A stretch of 56,541 nt of DNA from PALSA-1296 sp037143335 (lineage in GTDB: Bacteria > Bacteroidota > Ignavibacteria > Palsa-1295): positions 1-56,541 of the forward strand of contig JBAWZA010000019.1 of assembly GCA_037143335.1 (NCBI GenBank), written 5' to 3'. The notes beneath the pieces were generated by a model. That model had not been told where the DNA came from and did not search any database. It worked only from the letters and a program-made list of their open reading frames with translations. Positions within the stretch are counted from its first letter, which is position 1, and the number at the start of each line of letters is the position of its first letter. Shown here piece by piece: positions 1 through 7,578 of the stretch. The position numbers were made by a program, and so were the translations under genes.

Positions 1-399
1 CGTGCATTTTCACTAGCGCTTACGGAAATCGCCGGCACTGCTGAACTTCGGAGAAATATCGGGCTCAATGGCATGGAAGCCCTCGCACAGGAATCATTTG
101 CGATTAAATCCCGGAAACACCCGGATCTGAAAATGAGTCGCCAACCTCAGATTTTCATGATTGACAGTATGCTCTTTGTCAACTATGAGTTCGTAAGAAC
201 AGGGAAAACAGAGGGGAGAATACTGAATTCAAGAGTTGTCGTTTTTGCCTCAGGAACCAAGTATTATGAGCTTGCAATGGTACAATTACACGAAACTACG
301 GACTTAGAGCGATATTCGGAGAACTTCCGATTATTGCAATCTGTTATTGCGGGGCTTGAGGGAGTAGCGACTGTAAAAGAAGGAAAATTCAGCCGTTAA
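1..399 (+). CDS. Unknown protein, 3' part only
   Basis: The reading frame is open to the left edge, so this is the C-terminal part of a gene that starts outside the window. An internal Met at base 73 is not a convincing start, because in-frame coding continues upstream of it. The visible part is about 132 residues. It has alternating beta strands and a tail with the run LERYSENFRLLQSVIAGL. That pattern resembles small PsbP/DcrB-like secreted domains, in which a strand is followed by a final helix that reports on an ongoing fit or sum. This is only a loose resemblance and no family is claimed. The gene ends 11 bases before tRNA-Gln. A frame on the opposite strand over the same bases is a shadow. 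Confidence 0.6.
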   Translation, partial: RAFSLALTEIAGTAELRRNIGLNGMEALAQESFAIKSRKHPDLKMSRQPQIFMIDSMLFVNYEFVRTGKTEGRILNSRVVVFASGTKYYELAMVQLHETTDLERYSENFRLLQSVIAGLEGVATVKEGKFSR

Positions 400-410
400 A
401 CCATTCGACT

Positions 411-482
411 TGGGGTGTCGCCAAGCGGTAAGGCAGCGCCCTTTGGAGGCGCCATTCGTAGGTTCGAATCCTGCCACCCCAG
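411..482 (+). tRNA. tRNA-Gln (anticodon TTG)
   Basis: A full cloverleaf can be drawn. The acceptor stem TGGGGTG (411-417) pairs with CACCCCA (475-481), and G482 is the discriminator. The D arm contains GCCAAGCGGTAAGGC. The anticodon stem GCGCC/GGCGC encloses the loop CTTTGGA, giving anticodon TTG for Gln. The T arm contains GGTTCGAATCC. The sequence closely follows the bacterial tRNA-Gln pattern. CCA is not encoded. Confidence 0.95.
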
Positions 483-488
483 CTTTTG

Positions 489-567
489 AAAATTGAAAAT
501 TGAGAATGGAGAATTGAAAAATTACTGTTCCTAATTTCCAATTGTTCATTTTCAATTCTCAATTTTT
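489..567. repeat. AT-rich imperfect inverted repeat, 35-base arms
   Basis: The left arm (489-523) and right arm (533-567) are near reverse complements, with roughly eight mismatches over 35 bases and a nine-base loop. Each arm is made of short AATTGAGAATTGAAAA-like units, so the arms are themselves internally repetitive. The element fills the gap between tRNA-Gln and prs and ends six bases before the prs start codon. It could act as a hairpin in the prs leader or be a small dispersed, MITE-like repeat. No coding or target-site duplication is evident. Confidence 0.65.
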
Positions 568-572
568 GTTCG

Positions 573-1523
573 ATGCCACAGCTAAAAGTCGTCGCAGGAC
601 GCAGCAATAAAGTTTTTGCCGAGAAGATTGCAAAGTCACTCGGAGTAAAAATTGCGAGTACTCAGATAAAAAACTTTTCTGATGGCGAGCTGTGGGTGAA
701 GTACGATGAGAACATCAGAGGTGTTGACCTCTTCATCGTGCAATCAACAATGCCGCCAGCCGAGAATTTGATGGAGCTTCTGATGCTCATTGATGCGGCG
801 AGGCGTGCAAGTGCTGAGCGTATCACGGCAGTACTACCATACTTTGGTTACGCTCGTCAGGATAGAAAAGATCAGCCACGAGTGGCGATCACGAGCAAGC
901 TTGTTGCGAATTTGATTACAGAAGCCGGTGCTGACAGAGTCATTTCAATGGACTTACATGCGCCGCAGTTGCAGGGATTTTTTGATATTCCGTTCGATCA
1001 CTTATATGCATCGAACGCATTCGCAAAACATTTCAGAGGCGAAAAACTCAAGAATCTGACTATCGCTTCACCAGATGTGGGCGGATCAAAGATGGCTCGT
1101 AGTTTTGCAAAACGATTTGATGCCGACCTTATCATTATTGATAAACGTCGTCCAGCGCCAAACGTAGCCGAAGTGATGAACATCATTGGCGAACCTGAAG
1201 GCAAGGACATCATACTTATTGACGATCTGATTGATACAGGTGGCACATTCACTAACGCCGCGATTGCACTGAAAGCTGCAGGCGCGCGGCGTGTTTACGG
1301 TGCTTGTTCACATGCAGTGCTTAGTGGAAGTGCTGTAGAAAGATTGGAAAAATCGCCACTTGAGTATTTGCTGGTGACCGATACAATTCCTCTGAAAAAG
1401 GAATCGAGGAAGATTAAGGTAAAGTCCGTCGCAAAAGTTTTTGCCGAAGCGATTAGCAGAACTCATGATGGCAAGAGCATTAGCTCGCTCTTCGATGACG
1501 AAAAGCGAAAAAATAAATTGTAA
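573..1523 (+). CDS. prs: Ribose-phosphate pyrophosphokinase
   Basis: This enzyme makes PRPP from ribose 5-phosphate and ATP in the cytoplasm, for nucleotide, His and Trp synthesis. The 316-residue length is normal. Family marks are FGYARQDRK near residues 91-99 (ATP-binding region), SMDLHAPQLQGFF in the middle, and the PRPP-binding loop DDLIDTGGT at residues 217-225. The start at 573 gives the standard N-terminus (MPQLKVVAGRSN) and lies just after the inverted repeat, without a clear Shine-Dalgarno sequence. It is followed by a hairpin and then by rplY and pth, a common neighbourhood in Bacteroidota and many other bacteria. Confidence 0.97.
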   Translation: MPQLKVVAGRSNKVFAEKIAKSLGVKIASTQIKNFSDGELWVKYDENIRGVDLFIVQSTMPPAENLMELLMLIDAARRASAERITAVLPYFGYARQDRKDQPRVAITSKLVANLITEAGADRVISMDLHAPQLQGFFDIPFDHLYASNAFAKHFRGEKLKNLTIASPDVGGSKMARSFAKRFDADLIIIDKRRPAPNVAEVMNIIGEPEGKDIILIDDLIDTGGTFTNAAIALKAAGARRVYGACSHAVLSGSAVERLEKSPLEYLLVTDTIPLKKESRKIKVKSVAKVFAEAISRTHDGKSISSLFDDEKRKNKL

Positions 1524-1529
1524 CTAACA

Positions 1530-1554
1530 CCCAAGGTTCATCCCTGGGATTTTT
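1530..1554 (+). terminator. Probable intrinsic terminator after prs
   Basis: CCCAAGG (1530-1536) pairs with CCCTGGG (1542-1548) with one mismatch and a five-base loop, and is followed by ATTTTT. It is short but well placed, seven bases after the prs stop. Confidence 0.5.
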
Positions 1555-1621
1555 CATAACCACCGTTGGGCACTGCTTCTTTAATGATCGTAAGTGTGCG
1601 GCGGGATGAAAGGAAAACATA

Positions 1622-2269
1622 ATGGCAGATATCATACTCAACGCAGAAGCGCGCACCCAATTAGGTGGCAGTACTGCAAGAACGCTTCGTAATTCCGGCA
1701 GAGTACCAGGAGTACTTTACGGACACGGCGAAGCATCTACTCCGTTCCATGTAAAAGAGTTGGACCTCCGTCCGCTCATTTACACAAAAGAAACTCACGT
1801 CGTGAATCTCAACCTCGGCGGAAAGAGCACAAAGAGCATCTTGCGCGAAGTTCAGTTTGATCCACTGAGTGACAGAGTAACTCACATTGATCTTATCATT
1901 CTCCACGCAGGTGAGAAGATCAGAATTGATGTTCCTGTTCAATTGGTAGGAACAGCGGCAGGCGTAAAAGATGGCGGTATCATTGATTTCGTATTGCACA
2001 AACTTTCAATCAATGTATTACCTGATCAAATTCCGCAGCATATCGAAGTAAATGTTGCTGATATGAAGATCGGTCACGGTATCCACATCAAAGAACTTCC
2101 AGCTAATCCTGCTTACACGATTCTCGGGGACGAGAATGCAGTGATTGTAGCATGTGTGGCTCCGAAGGTTGCAGATGCAACGGCGACACCTGGTACCGAA
2201 ATCGTTGAGCCTGAGCAAATTCAAGCAAAGGGCAAGAAGGATGAGGAAGAAGGAGCAGAAAAGAAATAA
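1622..2269 (+). CDS. rplY: 50S ribosomal protein L25 (CTC form)
   Basis: This protein binds 5S rRNA in the large ribosomal subunit. At 215 residues it is the long CTC/TL5 form. The N-terminal L25 domain (about residues 1-90) contains RTLRNSGRVPGVLYGHG. The C-terminal TL5-type beta domain (about 95-185) is followed by a charged Lys/Glu tail. The start at 1622 has an AAAGGA Shine-Dalgarno-like sequence about seven bases upstream. It lies between prs and pth, and a strong terminator follows it. Confidence 0.95.
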   Translation: MADIILNAEARTQLGGSTARTLRNSGRVPGVLYGHGEASTPFHVKELDLRPLIYTKETHVVNLNLGGKSTKSILREVQFDPLSDRVTHIDLIILHAGEKIRIDVPVQLVGTAAGVKDGGIIDFVLHKLSINVLPDQIPQHIEVNVADMKIGHGIHIKELPANPAYTILGDENAVIVACVAPKVADATATPGTEIVEPEQIQAKGKKDEEEGAEKK

Positions 2270-2285
2270 TCTCTTCGTTTATATT

Positions 2286-2325
2286 AAACAGACTCGCAAG
2301 AATTACTTGCGAGTCTGTTTTTTTT
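2286..2325 (+). terminator. Strong intrinsic terminator after rplY
   Basis: A perfect 15-base-pair stem (2286-2300 with 2306-2320), a five-base loop (AATTA) and an uninterrupted T run to 2325. The T run ends only 11 bases before the pth start codon, which leaves no room for a separate pth promoter downstream. Confidence 0.9.
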
Positions 2326-2336
2326 AGTATTTCTCA

Positions 2337-2924
2337 ATGCAGATTTTTGTAGGATTAGGGAATCCCGGAAAAGAGTATGACGGCACACGCCACAACATTG
2401 GCTTTGCCGTCGTAGATTTATTTGAGCAAAAACTCGAACGCTCTCTCGGATGGAAAGCAGGGAAGGGGGAATACTATTACGCAAAAGGGTTATTTGCGGG
2501 TGTTGATATTATTCTCGTAAAGCCAATCACCTATATGAATCTCTCGGGTCGTGCAGTCCGCGATGTAATGGCATTCTTCAAGACAGAAATTTCAGAAGTA
2601 ACGATCATTTGCGATGATCTCGCGATTCCACTCGGGCAATTGCGACTTCGGTTAGATGGCTCTGACGGAGGACACAACGGATTAACATCGGTGATATATG
2701 AATTGGGAACAGATAAATTTTCGCGTTTACGTTTTGGAGTAGGATCTGATTTTCACAAAGGCGAACAAGTTCGCTATGTGCTTTCTCCATTTAAAGAACA
2801 AGAAAAGAAGACTGTCTTAGAAATGATAGAACTTGCAGTCTCAGGTTGCCAAGAAATTGTCCGCAAAGGTCCAAGAGATGCGATGAATGTGATTAATGTG
2901 AAGCCGGTCGCGAAGGCTATCTGA
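2337..2924 (+). CDS. pth: Peptidyl-tRNA hydrolase
   Basis: This enzyme recycles peptidyl-tRNA that drops off the ribosome. The 195-residue length is typical. The N-terminal signature GLGNPGKEYDGTRHN carries the active-site Asn (residue 9) and His (residue 19). The later run CDDLAIPLGQLRLR carries the conserved Asp and the RLR/GGHNG substrate-binding region. The start codon sits 11 bases after the terminator T run of rplY, so expression must come from read-through or from a promoter overlapping that hairpin. Confidence 0.96.
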   Translation: MQIFVGLGNPGKEYDGTRHNIGFAVVDLFEQKLERSLGWKAGKGEYYYAKGLFAGVDIILVKPITYMNLSGRAVRDVMAFFKTEISEVTIICDDLAIPLGQLRLRLDGSDGGHNGLTSVIYELGTDKFSRLRFGVGSDFHKGEQVRYVLSPFKEQEKKTVLEMIELAVSGCQEIVRKGPRDAMNVINVKPVAKAI

Positions 2925-3033
2925 CGAGAAAAAAATCCAAAATTGTGGTTGCTCAGAAAAAATTTCGTATTTTTAAAGCTAATATAGAGTTGTCGTATAA
3001 TTTTCACCACTAACCTGAAATCATAAAAATAGA

Positions 3034-5205
3034 ATGGAACTACTGATTATACTTGGAATAAGCGTTATCGCACTGCTGTTTGCGGGTCTTTACCTGATCC
3101 CAAATGTTCTCAAACGAGATCAAGGCACGCCGGCAATGCAAGAAATATCAAATGCAATCAAGCAAGGCGCTGAAGCATTTTTGCGTCGTCAGAATAAGAC
3201 GATCGCATTTCTTGCGATTGCGCTTGCATGTTTGATTTATATCCTCTACGCTTTTGTCCGTGCACATAACGAGCACGATCCCGCTAGCTCTTCGATGCTT
3301 GCACTTTGGACTACTCTTTCATTCGTACTCGGTGCTGCATGTTCTGTAGCTTCGGGTTACATGGGCATGTGGGTTGCTATCCGCGCAAATATCCGCACAG
3401 CATCCGCTGCGAGAACGAGTATGAATGGTGCTCTTCAAACGGCTCTTCGCGGAGGAGCTGTATCAGGTTTCTTCGTTGTAGCACTCAGCTTGCTTGGCGT
3501 TGCTGGATTGTTCGCAGTTGTTAATGCGATGGGTGTGACCGATGATATGACAAAGATTCCACTCTTAATCGTCGGATACGGATTTGGTGCAAGCTTTGTC
3601 GCACTCTTTGCACAGCTTGGTGGTGGTATCTTCACGAAAGCCGCAGACGTAGGCGCTGATCTTGTTGGTAAAGTAGAAGCAGGTATTCCCGAAGATGATC
3701 CACGTAATCCAGCGGTTATCGCTGATTTGGTTGGTGATAACGTCGGTGATTGCGCTGGTCGTGGTGCTGATCTTTTTGAATCAACTGCCGCTGAGAATAT
3801 CGGAGCAATGATTCTTGCTGCCGGACTTTATAAATCAAATGTTGCATATTTCCAGGCTAATAATCTTGCACTGATTGGTGTCATATTATTCCCACTCGTT
3901 GCAAGAGCATTTGGTATTATTGCTTCCATTATCGGAATCATGTCAGTTAAGACAAACGAGACAGAGGATCCGATGAAAGCATTGAACCGTGGTTACTTTG
4001 TCACATCAATTCTCGCAATGGTTGGTTTCTTTATTGCTTCTCGCTGGTTGCTTGGCGAGCAGTACTACATGAATTTCTTCCTTTGCGGTGTAATTGGTGT
4101 TTTGGCTTCGATTGCATTCGTGTATATTACGCAGTACTATACAGAGTATCGTTACCGTCCGGTGCAATCAATTGCCGAGGCATCACAGACTGGACCAGCA
4201 ACGAATATCATTGCTGGTATCGCTATCGGTATGGAGTCAACAGGTTATCCGATTCTGGTGATTGGCATTGCAATCGTCAGCGCATATTTCTTAGGCGCGC
4301 ATTCTGGTTTGCAAGATGCTGGTCTCTTCGGCACAGCTGTTGCAACGATGGGTATGCTCGGAACTGCTGCTTATATTTTGGCGATGGATACATTCGGACC
4401 TATTACCGATAACGCAGGCGGCATTGTCGAGATGAGTCATCAACCAGACTCAGTCCGCGAAAAAACTGATCGCTTGGATTCGGTTGGTAATACAACGAAG
4501 GCATTAACGAAAGGTTATGCAGTGGGCTCAGCCGCTCTTGCTGCGTTCTTGCTCTTCGGTGCTTATATGGACGAGATCAAGAATTACGTTCCGACATTTG
4601 ATAAAGTTATCAACTTGAATAAGCCCGAGGTATTTGTTGGTGCATTGTTCGGAGCAGTACTTGTGTACTTGTTCTCATCACTCGCCATCAAAGCAGTTGG
4701 TAAAGCAGCGTATGCAATTATCAATAACGTTCGTGAACAGTTCAAGAATAATCCAGGCATTATGCTTGGTACATCGAAGCCTGATTACGGTCAGTGCGTT
4801 GATATTGCTACGAAATCTGCTTTGCAGAAAATGGTGTTGCCTGGCGTCTTAGTTGTCGCCATGACAGTTGGCACGGGATTGATCTTCAAGTGGATCTACT
4901 ACGCCGGAGGTGCACAACCTTCTGGTGCAAGCGGAGCCGAGGTTGTTGGGGGATTCTTGATGAGCGGTACAATCACCGGAATCTTGATGGCACTCTTCTT
5001 GAATAACGGCGGTGGTGCATGGGATAATGCGAAGAAGTACATCGAGACTGGCGCTTTCGGTGGAAAGAAATCTGATCCGCATAAAGCAGCAGTTGTTGGC
5101 GATACAGTTGGCGATCCGTTCAAGGATACAGCTGGTCCATCGCTTCACGTGCTTATTAAATTGCTCAGCACACTGACGCTGGTGTTAGCTCCGTTGTTTA
5201 TTTAA
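3034..5205 (+). CDS. hppA: Membrane proton-pumping pyrophosphatase, K+-independent type
   Basis: This integral membrane pump hydrolyses pyrophosphate and exports H+ across the inner membrane. At 723 residues it has many hydrophobic segments, as the family does. The catalytic loop KAADVGADLVGK and the acidic run DDPRNPAVIADLVGDNVGD are intact, as is the C-terminal DTVGDPFKDTAGPS. The determinant motif reads GNTTKA, with Lys at about residue 489. In this family Lys at that position replaces the K+ ion and marks K+-independent enzymes, while Ala marks K+-dependent ones. It is monocistronic, with a hairpin terminator after it. Proton rather than sodium pumping is inferred from the K+-independent class. 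Confidence 0.95.
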   Translation: MELLIILGISVIALLFAGLYLIPNVLKRDQGTPAMQEISNAIKQGAEAFLRRQNKTIAFLAIALACLIYILYAFVRAHNEHDPASSSMLALWTTLSFVLGAACSVASGYMGMWVAIRANIRTASAARTSMNGALQTALRGGAVSGFFVVALSLLGVAGLFAVVNAMGVTDDMTKIPLLIVGYGFGASFVALFAQLGGGIFTKAADVGADLVGKVEAGIPEDDPRNPAVIADLVGDNVGDCAGRGADLFESTAAENIGAMILAAGLYKSNVAYFQANNLALIGVILFPLVARAFGIIASIIGIMSVKTNETEDPMKALNRGYFVTSILAMVGFFIASRWLLGEQYYMNFFLCGVIGVLASIAFVYITQYYTEYRYRPVQSIAEASQTGPATNIIAGIAIGMESTGYPILVIGIAIVSAYFLGAHSGLQDAGLFGTAVATMGMLGTAAYILAMDTFGPITDNAGGIVEMSHQPDSVREKTDRLDSVGNTTKALTKGYAVGSAALAAFLLFGAYMDEIKNYVPTFDKVINLNKPEVFVGALFGAVLVYLFSSLAIKAVGKAAYAIINNVREQFKNNPGIMLGTSKPDYGQCVDIATKSALQKMVLPGVLVVAMTVGTGLIFKWIYYAGGAQPSGASGAEVVGGFLMSGTITGILMALFLNNGGGAWDNAKKYIETGAFGGKKSDPHKAAVVGDTVGDPFKDTAGPSLHVLIKLLSTLTLVLAPLFI

Positions 5206-5230
5206 AGAGAACTTACAATTCGTGGAATTC

Positions 5231-5264
5231 AAGAGGGTCTGCTATTGGCAGACCCTCTTCATTT
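5231..5264 (+). terminator. Intrinsic terminator after hppA
   Basis: A perfect 12-base-pair stem, AAGAGGGTCTGC (5231-5242) with GCAGACCCTCTT (5248-5259), and a five-base loop. The downstream tract CATTTATTT is only moderately T-rich. Confidence 0.8.
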
Positions 5265-5326
5265 ATTTAAGCATTGGGGTGGTGAAACCACTTTCACCAT
5301 TTTTTGTTTACAACCCTCCTAATAGA

Positions 5327-5391
5327 ACCTGCTCCTTTGGCGAAGTACGTCAGGAGGGGCTACCTAAGGGTAATACCTTAGAATCCAGAGG
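5327..5391 (+). promoter_or_regulatory. Structured leader upstream of rpsF
   Basis: The 5' leader of rpsF contains two small stems: CTCCT (5331-5335) with AGGAG (5352-5356), and CTAAGG (5364-5369) with CCTTAG (5376-5381). An AGAGG Shine-Dalgarno-like sequence (5387-5391) lies 11 bases before the start codon. Such a leader could be an S6-type autoregulatory site, but I do not see the defining conserved elements of the known S6:S18 motif, so this is only a candidate. Confidence 0.35.
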
Positions 5392-5402
5392 AATATATAC
5401 AC

Positions 5403-5801
5403 ATGGCAGAAAAGAGATACGAATCTACATTTATCATAAGCTCAAATCTTTCGGATGATCAGCGCGACGCTATCATTAAGAAGTTTGAGGACACCATTAC
5501 CAAAAATGGTGGCAAAATGATCGATACCGAACGCTGGGGAATCCGACGTTTAGCGTATTTGATCAAAAAGAATACAAGCGCCCACTACATTTCTCTTCAT
5601 TACACCGCACCTTCAGCTACGAATGCGAAGCTTGACCGTGCCTATCAGTTGGATGAAGATATTTTACGTTGGTTGACACTCGAAATGCCAGACGAAAATT
5701 TTGTTTCTCGTCAGGCGATGAAAGCCCGCTCCGAGACTGTTGAGGCACGTAAGTTGGCAATGGCACAAACCGCCAAGGCTGATACCGGAATTCCGGTGTA
5801 A
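5403..5801 (+). CDS. rpsF: 30S ribosomal protein S6
   Basis: This small-subunit protein normally pairs with S18 on the 16S rRNA platform. It has the typical N-terminus (RYESTFIISSNL), the core RWGIRRLAYLIKKNTSAHY, and the run AYQLDEDILRWLTLEM. At 132 residues it has a C-terminal extension rich in Ala, Lys and Glu beyond the roughly 95-residue core, as in many bacteria. The start at 5403 is preceded by an AGAGG site. It is the first gene of a ribosomal operon with ssb and rplI, from which rpsR is absent. Confidence 0.96.
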   Translation: MAEKRYESTFIISSNLSDDQRDAIIKKFEDTITKNGGKMIDTERWGIRRLAYLIKKNTSAHYISLHYTAPSATNAKLDRAYQLDEDILRWLTLEMPDENFVSRQAMKARSETVEARKLAMAQTAKADTGIPV

Positions 5802-5857
5802 TTTTCTTTAGCTACGTTGCTTTAAGTTTACCCTACACCCCCATGGCTTGCTTAAAG

Positions 5858-6283
5858 ATGTCCGAATTAAATTGTGTGCACATTGCAGGCAATTTAACAA
5901 AAGATCCGACGCTTCGGAAGACTGCGAACGGAATTCCAGTTGCGAATTTTTGCATCGCTGCAAATAGAAAATATCGTGACGGAAATAATCAGATGGCAGA
6001 AGATGTCTGCTACGTTGGGGTTGTGGCATGGAGTCGTTTAGCAGAAAGTTGTATGGAAAAGCTCCGTACAGGAAATGCAGTGCTCATCGAAGGTGAGTTG
6101 CAAAGTAGAAAATTTCCTTCGGAGGAAGGATTTACCAGATCGCTCGTTGAGATTAAGGCGCATCGAATTCAATTTCTGAATAAGACAGAAATTAAAGTTG
6201 ACACCCCCGCTCAAGAAGGCGCTGCGGAATGGGGAGATCAGTTCGTTGTTGAAGTGGAAAAATTTGTAACGTTACCACATTAA
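5858..6283 (+). CDS. ssb: Single-stranded DNA-binding protein, tail-less
   Basis: OB-fold protein in the usual ssb slot between rpsF and rplI. The N-terminus MSELNCVHIAGNLTKDP and the runs GIPVANFCIAANRKY and AVLIEGELQSRKF match the SSB core. I chose Met 5858 over Met 5843 because SSB proteins normally start one or two residues before this strand. After the OB domain only about 30 residues remain. The protein ends in VEKFVTLPH and lacks the acidic DDDIPF-like tip that recruits SSB partners in the main cellular SSB. It may therefore be a secondary SSB, with the canonical one elsewhere in the genome. Confidence 0.8.
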   Translation: MSELNCVHIAGNLTKDPTLRKTANGIPVANFCIAANRKYRDGNNQMAEDVCYVGVVAWSRLAESCMEKLRTGNAVLIEGELQSRKFPSEEGFTRSLVEIKAHRIQFLNKTEIKVDTPAQEGAAEWGDQFVVEVEKFVTLPH

Positions 6284-6342
6284 CGTTATCTTTTTCCAGC
6301 TCTCAAGTTCGTCATAAAAGTTTAAATCAAGTAGATACGAAG

Positions 6343-6786
6343 ATGAAAGTAATTTTACGTGAAGATGTTGAAAAATTAGGGACGGCTGGAGAAGCAGTTT
6401 CTGTACGCCCTGGATACGCAAGAAATTTTCTTGTTCCAAGAAAGCTCGCTTACGTCGCAACAGCTGGTGCATTACGCACCATCGCTGGCGAGATGAAGCA
6501 GCGTGCCAGAAATATCGAGAAAGAGAAGATCGAATTATCGGCAATGGCTGTCAAGTTATCAGACTTGAGTGTGACCATACCGATGCGCGTTGGTGAAGAA
6601 GAGAAGCTCTACGGTTCAGTCACCGGACAGATGATCTCGGAATCATTGTTGAATCAAGGCTACACCATTGATCGTAGATCGATAGTGATTGAAGACCCTA
6701 TCCGCACACTTGGTAATCACCAGGTTACTATCAAGCTGAAACACGGAGTAGGCGCGACAGTGAAAGTGAATGTCGTTTCGGAGTAA
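6343..6786 (+). CDS. rplI: 50S ribosomal protein L9
   Basis: This two-domain large-subunit protein binds 23S rRNA near the L1 stalk. The 147-residue length is normal. The N-terminal domain carries the family signature in MKVILREDVEKLG and VRPGYARNFLVPRKLA. A connecting charged helix (about residues 41-75) leads to the C-terminal domain with LYGSVTGQMISESL. The gene lies 59 bases after ssb, where rpsR would normally sit. A terminator hairpin follows it. Confidence 0.96.
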   Translation: MKVILREDVEKLGTAGEAVSVRPGYARNFLVPRKLAYVATAGALRTIAGEMKQRARNIEKEKIELSAMAVKLSDLSVTIPMRVGEEEKLYGSVTGQMISESLLNQGYTIDRRSIVIEDPIRTLGNHQVTIKLKHGVGATVKVNVVSE

Positions 6787-6811
6787 TCGGACGATTAAAG
6801 AGTACTTTTCT

Positions 6812-6845
6812 GAAAGACGCGAAGTTTCGCGTCTTTCTTATTTTT
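6812..6845 (+). terminator. Intrinsic terminator after rplI
   Basis: A perfect 11-base-pair stem, GAAAGACGCGA (6812-6822) with TCGCGTCTTTC (6827-6837), a four-base loop, and then TTATTTTT. It ends about ten bases before the engB start. Confidence 0.85.
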
Positions 6846-6855
6846 GAAAACGATA

Positions 6856-7449
6856 ATGTCTGCCACTTTTTTACGTTCTATCTTTGATCCGAAGGAGTTG
6901 CCTTCCGACGGCGTTCCGGAGATTGCACTGATCGGGAGATCGAATGTAGGGAAGTCCTCGCTCATTAATGCACTGACGGAAAAAAAAGAGTTAGCGAAAA
7001 CCAGTTCTACTCCGGGTAAAACCCAGAGCCTGAACTACTTCGAAATTGACAAGCGATACTACCTTGTCGATATGCCCGGTTATGGATTCGCTAAGTCATC
7101 GAAGACGGCGCGTGGGCAGTGGGCTGGGTTGATAGATCAATACTTTGCAGATCGTCAAGTCTTGCGTGGCGTGGGAATACTTTTGGATGCCAGACATATC
7201 GGACTTGATAATGACAACTTGATTATGGAATGGCTCTCAGGACTGGACTATCCGTGGTTCATTGTGTTAACAAAAGTTGATAAAGTGAAGCAACAGGATA
7301 TTTCAGCGCATGAAAGGCATTTAAAAAAGGAATTCGAAAGGGCAGAAGTTGTGTTTAAGACAAGCTCTAAGGACGGGAAAGGCATCGCAAGCCTTCGCGC
7401 TTACCTGAAGAATCAGATTGCGTTGCCAGAATTCGCAACTTCTGAATGA
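6856..7449 (+). CDS. engB: Ribosome biogenesis GTPase EngB/YsxC
   Basis: GTPase needed for assembly of the 50S subunit. The motifs are in order: G1 GRSNVGKSS, the switch region TSSTPGKTQSLNYF, G3 DMPGYGFAKSS, G4 TKVDK, and G5-like KTSSKDGKG. From Met 6856 the protein has 197 residues, the usual size. An in-frame TTG at 6844 would add four residues but overlaps the preceding terminator T run, so I prefer the ATG. Its placement directly after a ribosomal protein operon suits its role. No gene starts for 130 bases downstream. Confidence 0.95.
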   Translation: MSATFLRSIFDPKELPSDGVPEIALIGRSNVGKSSLINALTEKKELAKTSSTPGKTQSLNYFEIDKRYYLVDMPGYGFAKSSKTARGQWAGLIDQYFADRQVLRGVGILLDARHIGLDNDNLIMEWLSGLDYPWFIVLTKVDKVKQQDISAHERHLKKEFERAEVVFKTSSKDGKGIASLRAYLKNQIALPEFATSE

Positions 7450-7578
7450 GTTGTGTGTTTTTAATAAAGCGGAAATTAGCAAAGCCGACTCAAAAAAGTC
7501 GTATTTTGCATAGAAATGTACGCTTCATTTCCCAGCGGCATTGGGAATGTTGTGTTAACGATCACTCACTGATATATC

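Noticed and set aside
331..607. Minus-strand frames over the tRNA and prs leader
   Set aside because: They only read through the tRNA and the AT-rich inverted repeat, giving repeated NFQFSILN-like text, and have no conserved content.
3306..5148. Several short frames inside the pyrophosphatase gene on both strands
   Set aside because: All lie within the strongly conserved hppA frame and carry no family features.
5327..5402. A firm call of an S6:S18-binding mRNA leader
   Set aside because: Stems are present, but the defining conserved bases of the known motif were not seen, so only a low-confidence candidate is listed.
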